Shown one piece after another: positions 57,165 to 64,000 of a stretch of DNA of 64,000 nucleotides. The DNA is taken from assembly GCA_030432295.1 (NCBI GenBank), contig JAUIHI010000001.1, forward strand, positions 1-64,000, given 5' to 3'. Position 1 is the stretch's first letter. Each line of letters begins with the position of its first letter. Made by a program: the position numbers and the translations under genes. Source of the stretch: Anaerolineae bacterium. GTDB taxonomy: Bacteria > Chloroflexota > Anaerolineae > Caldilineales > Caldilineaceae. The notes under the pieces are model-generated. The model saw only the letters and a list, made by a program, of their open reading frames with translations, had not been told where the DNA came from and ran no database searches.

Positions 57165-58162
57165 TCAGCCCAGCAACGGCAGCACCCGCTCCCCTAGCAA
57201 TCGCAGACCCGACTCTGGGGTCAGGCCGTGGGGCGTGCCGAACTCCACCCGGCTGGTTCCCGCGGCGAAGAGGGCAGCGGCCTGCTCTGCCACACTTTCC
57301 GGGTTGCCGGCAAAGGCGAAACGGGCCAGCAGTTCGTCGGAGATAAAGCGGGCCGCGGCGTCAAAATCGTAGCGATCCGCGGCAGCCTGCATCCCGGCCA
57401 GACGGTCTGGCTCGATGGCGACTGTCGGGTCGAGCGCGGCTACAATCGGTAGATAGAGCGCCACCTCCCGGCGGGCCAGGGCGCGTGCCGCGGCGGCGTC
57501 CTCGTCCACCACACAGACAGCACCCACCACCACCCCACATCCTCGCTGCGCCGTCCTGCTGCATGTGCGTGGCTGTCAATCAGCCCCCGCATCCAGGCCG
57601 CCGCGTCCGGGTTGGCCGAGCCGCCCACCTTCACTTCGCTGATGAAGGGCAGGCAGGCGCGCAACGTCTTCTCGCCCCAGGTTCCCAACAGAAAAGGAAT
57701 CTCCGGGTTCTGGATCGTCCAGCGCAGGCTGTCGCCCCCGGCCAGGGGAAAGAGCGAGCCGGCCAGGGGTTCTTTGGAACGGCGCAGTAGATGGCGCACA
57801 CAGGCAAAGGCTTCGGCCAGGGCCGTGACCGGCGCTTTCGGGTGCAGCCCCACAAAGTCCAGCCAGCCGCCCCGCACCAGTCCCAGATAGGCCCGCCCGT
57901 TGCTGGCTTCGTCGATGAGCGCGGCGTTGGATGCCAGATTCATCGGGTGGCAGGTGAAGGGGTTGACCGCAGCCGGGCCGATGCGCACCCGGCTTGTGGC
58001 CCGGGCGATTTCCAATAAGGGCAGCCAGGCCGGTTGGTAGAGCATATCGTTGTAGACGGTCACGCCGTCAAAACCGTAGGCCTCAGCTTGGGCAGCCAGT
58101 GGACCGTAGGCGGCCAGGGGTTTGTCGGTCTGGAAGGCGATGGACAGTTGGTGGGATGACAC
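57165..58162 (-). pseudogene. LLM class flavin-dependent oxidoreductase, frameshifted
   Basis: The gene starts at ATG 58162 and reads well through FQTDKPLAAYGPLAAQAEAY, RVRIGPAAVNPFTCHPMNLA, GRAYLGLVRGGWLDFVG and IPFLLGTWGEKTLRACLPFI. Around 57520-57540, in a run of G and GTG triplets, the frame breaks; the proper continuation (VVVGAVCVVDEDAAAARALA to LLGERVLPLLG, ending 57165) is in another frame. Restoring it gives about 330 residues, the normal length of the family. Either a recent frameshift or an assembly/sequencing error in a G-rich tract. Likely F420- or FMN-dependent if intact. Confidence 0.82.
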
Positions 58163-58322
58163 GGGTTGTCTCCGGTGGAGGGTGAGAGTGACAGTTGGAG
58201 TTGTACATCAAATCCGGGCAGATGGCAAACGAGTTGGGCGTCAAATAGAATTGCCAATCGTCCGCAGGCCGGTTAGAATATCTGTTCGATATTTCTCTCG
58301 TTGGCAGAAAGAGGTGACCGGA

Positions 58323-59747
58323 ATGAGTGCTGACAATGCATCAGAAGATGAATCTGTAGGTGTGCTTTCCGAAGGTGCGTCTTTTGATGGCGCACCCGCT
58401 GAACAGCTTTCCACCAATCGTCGGGTCTTCAATTTGGCCTGGCCCGTGATTGGGGAGAATTTTCTGCAAACGATGCTGGGCATTGTGGACACATTTTTGG
58501 TGGCTCGCCTGGGCGCGGCGTCTATTGCCGGTGTGGGCACTTCCTTGCAGGTGATGTTTTTTGTGATCGCTGCACTCAGCGCCCTGTCTGTGGGCAGTTC
58601 TGTGCTGGTGGCCCAGGCTGTGGGCGCGCACAAATTCCAGCGGGCTTCTGATCTGGCCCGCCAATCGATTGTGTGGAGCGTCTGTTTTTCTGTGCCTCTG
58701 GCCCTGCTCGGTTTCTTTCTGGCCGACCCCATTCTCTCCGTCTTTGGGCTGGAAGCAGATGTGGCCGCGATTGCCAGTGAATATCTGAAAGTGACGATGG
58801 GCACTGTCGTTGTGCTGGTGGTGCTTTTTATTGGCGGTGGCGTTCTGCGCGGCGCAGGGGATTCCCGCACGCCGATGCAGGTGACAGCGTTGGCGAACGT
58901 CATCAATATCTTCCTGACCTATGGGCTGATCTTTGGCGCGTGGGGGCTGCCCGAACTGGGCGCGGTGGGCAGCGCCTGGGCTACTTTTCTTTCCCGTCTG
59001 CTCGCTGTGGTCCTTCTGTTGTGGGCGATGAGCAGGGGGCGCAGTGGGATAACACTGAATTGGCGGGCCGACTGGTTCCCCCGGATTCCTGTGGCCCGCT
59101 CCGTCCTGCAAATCGGCATTCCTGCCGCGTTGGAGCAGGTGTTGATGTCCGCCGCCTTTACTGTGCTGACAATTGTGGTGGCGAGCCTGGGCACAGCCGC
59201 GTTGGCCGCGCATCGTATCGCGTTCAATGCGCTTTCCCTCTCCTTTCTGCCCGGCTTTGGTTTTAGCATCGCGGCCACCGCACTGGTGGGCCAATCCGTG
59301 GGTGCGCGTCGACTGGACCAGGGCAGCGAGGCCGCCCACACCGCCGCGCGCTGGGGTGCAATCTGGATGGGCAGTATGGCGGTCGTATTCTTCCTTCTGG
59401 CCACACCCATTATGCGGGCCTTTACGGATGAGGCCGAAGTGATCCGCCAAGGCGCGGCCAGCCTGCGGATATTGGCCTTTTCTCAGCCTTTCTGGGCGCT
59501 GCTCTTTGTCTATGCGGGCAGTCTGCGTGGGCTGGGCAACACAAGTTTCCCTTTGCGTACCAATACTGTGGGCATTTGGAGCACAGTTCTACTCGGCTGG
59601 CTGACCATTGCCTTTTGGAATGGCGGTCTCCCCGAAGTCTGGACTGCCTTTATCCTCACCTCGCCGGTGATGGCGTTTATCCTTTTCCGTCGTTTCCGCC
59701 AGGAGATTCGTAACGCACCCGCGCCCCAGCCTGTAGCCGGAGATTGA
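58323..59747 (+). CDS. MATE family efflux transporter (second copy in window)
   Basis: A 474-aa MATE protein with 12 helices. Typical segments: [20 protein letters not shown] then [32 protein letters not shown] near 180, [18 protein letters not shown] near 262, [20 protein letters not shown], and [16 protein letters not shown] near 398. The N-terminal ~35 residues are acidic and polar. GAGGTGA precedes ATG 58323. It differs clearly from the MATE at 46452, so it is not a recent duplicate. The YigZ gene follows with a 12-bp gap. Confidence 0.93.
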   Translation: MSADNASEDESVGVLSEGASFDGAPAEQLSTNRRVFNLAWPVIGENFLQTMLGIVDTFLVARLGAASIAGVGTSLQVMFFVIAALSALSVGSSVLVAQAVGAHKFQRASDLARQSIVWSVCFSVPLALLGFFLADPILSVFGLEADVAAIASEYLKVTMGTVVVLVVLFIGGGVLRGAGDSRTPMQVTALANVINIFLTYGLIFGAWGLPELGAVGSAWATFLSRLLAVVLLLWAMSRGRSGITLNWRADWFPRIPVARSVLQIGIPAALEQVLMSAAFTVLTIVVASLGTAALAAHRIAFNALSLSFLPGFGFSIAATALVGQSVGARRLDQGSEAAHTAARWGAIWMGSMAVVFFLLATPIMRAFTDEAEVIRQGAASLRILAFSQPFWALLFVYAGSLRGLGNTSFPLRTNTVGIWSTVLLGWLTIAFWNGGLPEVWTAFILTSPVMAFILFRRFRQEIRNAPAPQPVAGD

Positions 59748-59758
59748 AGGAGCAGCCG

Positions 59759-60388
59759 ATGACACAACCCACTCCCCGCTATCCTATCCCCGCCGCCCGC
59801 CACCGGGTGGAGGAGGAGATTCTGCGCAGCCGCTTCATCACAACTCTGGCCTACGCGCCGACGCTGGAGGAAGCCCGTGCCTTCATCGACGAAATGCGGG
59901 CCGAGTTTGGCGACGCCAGCCACAACTGCTGGGCGTATGTGGTAGGGTTGCCTGGCTCATCTGCCCAAAATGGGATGAGCGACGACGGCGAACCCCACGG
60001 AACAGCAGGCCAGCCGATGCTGCGGGTTCTGCTGCACAGCGGCGTGGGGGATATTGTGGCGGTTGTCACCCGCTATTTCGGCGGGACACTGATGGGCAAA
60101 GGCGGCCTGGTGCGGGCTTACAGTGGGGGTGTGCAGTACGCGTTGGAGAGTCTGCCCACAGCCGAAAAGGTGGAGAAGAGCCAACTGACCGTCCTCTTTG
60201 ACTACAGCGCCATCACCGCCGTACAGCGGATGCTGCCCGACTACGAGACGGAAGTGCTGGAAGAGAGCTATGGCGTGGATGTCAGCTACCGGTTGCAGAT
60301 GCCAGTAGAGCAGGTGGCGCGCTTCCGAGCTGATATTGCCGATCTGACGAATGGACAGGCGGTTGTGGAAGAGGAGGAGGAGGAATAG
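59759..60388 (+). CDS. YigZ/IMPACT family protein
   Basis: A 209-aa member of the IMPACT/YigZ family. N-terminal domain ~10-125: [47 protein letters not shown], and [20 protein letters not shown], the family hallmark. The C-terminal domain (~135-200) is the EF-G-like DUF1949 region. It ends in a run of Glu. AAGGAG lies before ATG 59759 and overlaps the MATE stop codon, so the two genes are coupled. The family is linked to translation control in eukaryotes; the bacterial role is unclear. Confidence 0.92.
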   Translation: MTQPTPRYPIPAARHRVEEEILRSRFITTLAYAPTLEEARAFIDEMRAEFGDASHNCWAYVVGLPGSSAQNGMSDDGEPHGTAGQPMLRVLLHSGVGDIVAVVTRYFGGTLMGKGGLVRAYSGGVQYALESLPTAEKVEKSQLTVLFDYSAITAVQRMLPDYETEVLEESYGVDVSYRLQMPVEQVARFRADIADLTNGQAVVEEEEEE

Positions 60389-60421
60389 CGAATGGTGAAT
60401 AGTGAATTATGAATTGTGAAT
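60387..60421. repeat. Heptamer array, RGTGAAT family (5 units)
   Basis: AGCGAAT GGTGAAT AGTGAAT TATGAAT TGTGAAT in exact 7-base steps. It begins inside the YigZ stop codon and runs into the end of the HAD gene. Same family as 39954-39988. Confidence 0.88.
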
Positions 60422-61180
60422 GGGTAGTCGTATCGCTTCAATCGACTCGACTACCACATCGGCCTGGGTCTCCAAATCTTCTCGGCTGGCTGGGCCGGTG
60501 AGAACCCCCACGCATAGCCCCACCCCCGCGGCCCGTCCCATCCCCATATCTGTCAGAGAATCCCCCACCATCACCGCCCGCTCTACGCCCACGCCGAAAT
60601 GGGCACAGGCCGCCCAGATGGCTTCGGGTGCTGGCTTCTTGGGATAGGCGTCGTCGCTGGCAATGACCAGCCCCACCCGCTCCCCAACCCCCAGAACGTC
60701 CAGTGTAAAGAGAGTCTGGGCGCGCTCGTCGCTGGTGATGACTGCGACTCCAACGCCCGCGGCTGCCAGCGAATCAAAGAGCGCGGGCAGGTCGGTAGGG
60801 GCGGTGAGGAGTGCCGGGTCCAGTGGTGCATCCATTGCGGCCAGGAATGTGTGGGCCGCCAGGGCTGTGGCCGCGTCCCAACTGAGGGGGGGCTGGGCGT
60901 GGTGGTAGAGGACTGTGGCAACGATTGTGCCGACTATCGAATTGGCTGCCGTGGCAAAGGGGCCGTGGGTGGAAAAGCGGCTGTGGAGCGGATCGTAGCC
61001 CAGGCTGGCGTGAAGTTCAGCGGCCACTAGCACCGGGTTTTCTACCTGCTCCGCCACCGCATGGACAGCGGCCAAGTAGATGCTCTGCCAGATTGGCTCG
61101 AAGTGGATAAGGGTTCCATCTTTGTCGAAGATGACCAGACCGGCGTCGAAGGTGGTAGAACCGAAAGAGAGGGAGGCCAT
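60407..61180 (-). CDS. HAD family hydrolase (phosphoglycolate phosphatase-like)
   Basis: A 257-aa HAD phosphatase with a C1 cap. Motif I VIFDKDGTLIHF (nucleophile Asp near residue 19), motif II VAVITSDE near 147, the motif III Lys in YPKKPAPEAIW near 178, and motif IV MVGDSLTDMGMG near 201. Motif I reads D-K-D rather than the usual D-x-D with a hydrophobic middle residue, which is acceptable. It lies downstream of the DegV gene on the same strand, separated by a heptamer array. Substrate not predictable. Confidence 0.9.
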   Translation of the reverse strand: MASLSFGSTTFDAGLVIFDKDGTLIHFEPIWQSIYLAAVHAVAEQVENPVLVAAELHASLGYDPLHSRFSTHGPFATAANSIVGTIVATVLYHHAQPPLSWDAATALAAHTFLAAMDAPLDPALLTAPTDLPALFDSLAAAGVGVAVITSDERAQTLFTLDVLGVGERVGLVIASDDAYPKKPAPEAIWAACAHFGVGVERAVMVGDSLTDMGMGRAAGVGLCVGVLTGPASREDLETQADVVVESIEAIRLPIHNS

Positions 61181-61198
61181 AGGGGTCTCGATGGGAAG

Positions 61199-61272
61199 TA
61201 GACGGCGGACGGCAGACGACAGACCGCGGAAATCGTCGCGGTCCCCGGTCTGTCGTCCGTCGTCGGTGGTCG
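61199..61272. repeat. Heptamer array and inverse, GGACGG family
   Basis: TAGACGG CGGACGG CAGACGA CAGACCG (61199-61226), then the inverse series with TCTGTCG TCCGTCG TCGGTGG up to 61272. It can fold as one long hairpin in the gap between HAD and DegV genes. Confidence 0.8.
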
Positions 61273-61276
61273 GCAG

Positions 61277-62119
61277 TTACTTCAGAAAGAGCAATCCAAT
61301 CCCGTTGGGGCCGGTGTGGACGGCGATGGCCGCGCTGGCGGGTTCCAGCAGCACATCGCCGCCCTCCACCACATAGGCGCGCAGTTCGTCAATCATCCCC
61401 TTTGCAATCTCCTTTGCCTCGCCGCTGGTGTAGATCATCCCCAGCCCGCGCACGGGGGCAGCATCGGCCAGCGTATCTTTCAGCCAGGCCAATCCCTTGC
61501 GGTGGCTGCGGGTGCGGGCCGCTACATCGGCTGCGTTGTGGGAGACGCGCAAAATGGGTTTGATGTTGAGAACGTTGGCGATCAGCTCCCCCACCCGGCC
61601 AATCCGCCCGCCTCGGCGTATAAATTCCAGGGTGTCGAGCAGGGCATAGGCCTCCAGATTGTCGGTGTCGGCGCGCAGGGATTCGGCGATCTCGGCCAGT
61701 GTTCCCCCGGCCTCTACCCGACGCGCGGCTTCCAGCACCAGCAGTCCCAGGGCCAGGGATGTGGTCCCGCTGTCCACCAACTCCACTTCCAGTTCGTAGT
61801 CCTGGGCGGCCAGACGTGCGCCGTTGAATGTGCCGCTCAGCCCGCTGCCCACAAAAAGGCCCAATACCTGAGACTGGCCTCGGCGCTGGATTTCCTCAAA
61901 GGCCGCCGCGTAGTCCTCACCCGAGGGCAAGGATGTGGCCGGTGTGCTGTTGCTGGTGAACATCTGGTGGAAGAGTTCCTCTGCTGTCAGGTCTACGCCT
62001 TCCCGATAGACGCTCTCTCCGATCCGCACCTGGCAGGGGATGACAATCAGTTGGTAGCGTTCGACCAACTCGGCGGGCAGAGTACAGGTACTGTCGGTGA
62101 TGATGGCAATCTGGTTCAT
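61277..62119 (-). CDS. DegV family fatty-acid-binding protein (FakB-like)
   Basis: A 280-aa DegV protein. It should bind a fatty acid and present it to the kinase FakA for phosphorylation. Motifs: IAIITDSTCTLPAELVERY at the N-terminus, FTSNSTPATSLPSGEDY near 53 (the T-S-x-P-S loop), GLFVGSGLSGTFNGARLAA near 87, EAYALLDTLEFIRRGGRIGR near 155, and the HTGPNGIG end with the fatty-acid head-group His near 268. It lies 31 bp after FakA on the same strand. Confidence 0.92.
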   Translation of the reverse strand: MNQIAIITDSTCTLPAELVERYQLIVIPCQVRIGESVYREGVDLTAEELFHQMFTSNSTPATSLPSGEDYAAAFEEIQRRGQSQVLGLFVGSGLSGTFNGARLAAQDYELEVELVDSGTTSLALGLLVLEAARRVEAGGTLAEIAESLRADTDNLEAYALLDTLEFIRRGGRIGRVGELIANVLNIKPILRVSHNAADVAARTRSHRKGLAWLKDTLADAAPVRGLGMIYTSGEAKEIAKGMIDELRAYVVEGGDVLLEPASAAIAVHTGPNGIGLLFLK

Positions 62120-62150
62120 TATCAGTTCTTTCGTGTCGATTCAAATGAGT

Positions 62151-63941
62151 TTATTCAATCGAGAAGATGAAACTGTAGTGGGGCTGTCCGCCGGGGTGGC
62201 ATTCAAAATCCATGTCGGGGTAGCCATCTTCCAGTTCCGCGCGCAGTGCCTCGGCACTCTCTTCGTCCTGCCCTTCGCCAAAATAGATGGCGGCAAATTC
62301 GTATTGGGTCAGATCGATGCTGGCGAGAATCTGCTGCGTGACCGCCGATTCGGACTGACCAGCTGCTGTCAACTGGCCGTCCAGCAGACCAATCACATCC
62401 CCTTCCCGGATGTCGATCCCATTGATGTTGGTCGTGCGTACCGCCACAGTCAATTCGAGGGTAATCACATGATGGATGGCTTCTGCCATCACCGCCGCGT
62501 TGGCTGCGGCGTCCTTGCTGTAGTCAAAGGCCATCAGCGCGGCCAGCCCCTGGGGAGCCGTGCGGCTGGGGATGACAAAGACCGCCCGGTCGGCCAACTC
62601 TGCCGCCTGTTGTGCGGCCATCAGGATATTCTTGTTGTTGGGAAGCAGGATGATCCCTTCTGCCTGGACCGCAGCAATTGTCTGCAAGAAATCCTCGGTG
62701 CTGGGGTTCATAGATTGGCCGCCGGTGACCACCGCGCTGACGCCTAAATCTCGGAAGGCCTGGGCCAATCCTTCGCCCGCTGCCACAGCCACCAGACCGA
62801 CGCCGGTTACGCTTTCGGTAGTCATTGCCGCTTGAATGGTAGGGACTGCGTCGGTGTGCTGGGCAAAGAAATCGGCAAATTGCAGGTCGAGATTCTCGAC
62901 CACCACATCGTCCAACATACCCAGCCCCGCGCCGTAGTCCAGGGCCGGGCCAGGGGTGAGGGCGTGAACGTGAATTTTGACCAGCGTTTCGTCGCCCACC
63001 ACCAGTGGGCAATCGCCCAGCCCGTCGATAAAATGCCGGATGGCAGGCACATCCAGCCCTTCGCCTCGGATCAGATATTGGATGTCGTAGCCGTAGCGTT
63101 CGCCATCCAGAGTAGGGGGCGGCGCGTCCAGGTGGACCTGCATCTCCGGGCCAAAACCGACCGCTGCCGGGGCTGTTTCGGTTGTCATGTCGTCATCGGC
63201 TGTCTCGCCCCGTAACTGGCGCATCATCCCTTCCAGGATCGTCACCAGTCCCTGGCCGCCGCTATCCACCACACCGGCCTCCTTCAAAATAGGCAGCATA
63301 TCTGGTGTGCGCAGCAATGCACTGTGCGCGGATTGGGTGGCCCGCCGGAACTGCTCGCGGATATCTTTGGTTTCGTTGGCTGCTTCTTCTGCGCCCTCTG
63401 CCATGGCCCGGGCCACAGTCAGAATCGTACCCTCGACCGGTTTCATCACCGCCCGATAGGCACTTTCGCTGGCCTGGCGCAGGGCATGGGCTACATCGGC
63501 CGCGGTATAGACTTCCTTGTCCTGGCCCGATCGGGCAAAGCCCCGCAAGATTTGGGAGAGGATCACACCGGAGTTGCCCCGTGCGCCCATCAACGCGCCT
63601 TTGGCGAAGCGATCCGCCATCTCTGCCGCGCTGTGGGTTGTAAAGTTCGCTACTTCTTTCATGGCACTGCGCATAGTCAACAGCATATTTGTACCTGTGT
63701 CGCCGTCGGGCACAGGAAAAACATTGAGCGCGTTGATGGTGGGCGCGTGACGTTCCAGCCAGTGGGCCGCGGCGCGGAAAAGCTCTTTCATCTGTGCGCC
63801 GTCGAGCTGGTCGAGCGACCCTGTGGACCCGGGCGTTGTTTCTGCCTGGGTGATTCCGGTCGTTTCCTGAATCTGGGGCTGGGATGTAATGGTGGCGTCG
63901 AGTTCGGCGCCCATTTCACTCTCAACGGGTGGTCGGTCCAT
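62151..63941 (-). CDS. Fatty acid kinase FakA-like (DAK2 domain protein)
   Basis: A 596-aa protein with the FakA layout: N-terminal DAK2 nucleotide-binding domain ~45-250 (INALNVFPVPDGDTGTNMLL with the Asp triad, GARGNSGVILSQILRGF, AGVVDSGGQGLVTILEGM), a middle domain, and a DegV-like C-terminal domain ~330-596. It phosphorylates exogenous fatty acids bound to FakB so they can enter phospholipid synthesis. The first ~45 residues are an acidic, low-complexity extension. GGAGC precedes ATG 63941. DegV and a HAD phosphatase follow on the same strand. Confidence 0.93.
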   Translation of the reverse strand: MDRPPVESEMGAELDATITSQPQIQETTGITQAETTPGSTGSLDQLDGAQMKELFRAAAHWLERHAPTINALNVFPVPDGDTGTNMLLTMRSAMKEVANFTTHSAAEMADRFAKGALMGARGNSGVILSQILRGFARSGQDKEVYTAADVAHALRQASESAYRAVMKPVEGTILTVARAMAEGAEEAANETKDIREQFRRATQSAHSALLRTPDMLPILKEAGVVDSGGQGLVTILEGMMRQLRGETADDDMTTETAPAAVGFGPEMQVHLDAPPPTLDGERYGYDIQYLIRGEGLDVPAIRHFIDGLGDCPLVVGDETLVKIHVHALTPGPALDYGAGLGMLDDVVVENLDLQFADFFAQHTDAVPTIQAAMTTESVTGVGLVAVAAGEGLAQAFRDLGVSAVVTGGQSMNPSTEDFLQTIAAVQAEGIILLPNNKNILMAAQQAAELADRAVFVIPSRTAPQGLAALMAFDYSKDAAANAAVMAEAIHHVITLELTVAVRTTNINGIDIREGDVIGLLDGQLTAAGQSESAVTQQILASIDLTQYEFAAIYFGEGQDEESAEALRAELEDGYPDMDFECHPGGQPHYSFIFSIE

Positions 63942-64000
63942 GCAAAATGCTCCTGCAGATAGGCAGTTGTTGTGGGGTCTCTATCCGGTTTGTATCTACT

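Noticed and set aside
46452-59747. Two MATE genes considered as a recent duplication
   Set aside because: Their sequences differ throughout, including loop motifs and tails, so they are separate family members.

Overview
The window looks like a chromosomal segment of an environmental, GC-rich, probably monoderm bacterium of the phylum Chloroflexota (Anaerolineae/Caldilineae-like). This rests on gene content and style: lipoproteins with P/T-rich linkers, CARDB and lamin-tail secreted proteins, a FakA/DegV pair, a GAAC-N4-GTTC SOS box at uvrA, and many short degenerate tandem repeats between genes. It is an inference; there is no rRNA. The only RNA gene seen is tRNA-Val(UAC).

Layout. 0-2 kb: a transposase tail at the edge and an ABC exporter. 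2.1-9.2 kb: an accessory island with a PIN toxin pair, a TumE/TumA pair, an AT-richer HNH nuclease, a Phd/PIN pair and an AbiEi/AbiEii pair, interrupted by a mannonate-dehydratase-family gene. A chimeric DNA scar made of two neighbouring gene ends lies inside it. 9.2-11.6 kb: RraA-like and arabinose/fucose-isomerase-like sugar genes. 11.8-15 kb: a secreted triple-PDZ protein and an orphan histidine kinase. 15-21.5 kb: NamZ-type muramidase, glycine-zipper protein, Trm112-like membrane protein, NUDIX, GNAT, bacterial dynamin and a cysteine hydrolase. 21.7-28 kb: tRNA-Val, uvrA under an SOS box, glycosyltransferase, MFS transporter, thermonuclease. 28-46 kb: secreted lamin-tail protein, SDR, an unrecognised 584-aa protein, GH13 lipoprotein, BNR_4 protein, VOC dioxygenase, mutarotase-like proteins, flavin oxidoreductase, class I fumarase behind a DUF4160/DUF2442 pair, a large lipoprotein, a MazE-like/VapC pair and an amidohydrolase. 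46-57 kb: a MATE transporter followed by a 1593-aa secreted repeat protein and a 1323-aa protein combining two TIM-barrel glycosidase-like domains, SH3, a muramidase and a C-terminal membrane module. 57-64 kb: frameshifted flavin oxidoreductase, second MATE transporter, YigZ, HAD phosphatase, DegV (FakB) and FakA.

Together the metabolic genes suggest a heterotroph scavenging plant or algal carbohydrates. Toxin-antitoxin promoters can be read directly: several have -35/-10 boxes overlapped by inverted repeats, and two appear to make leaderless transcripts. The main novelty candidates are the 1323-aa multidomain protein, heptanucleotide repeat arrays of several consensus families, and the chimeric scar at 3086-3205.
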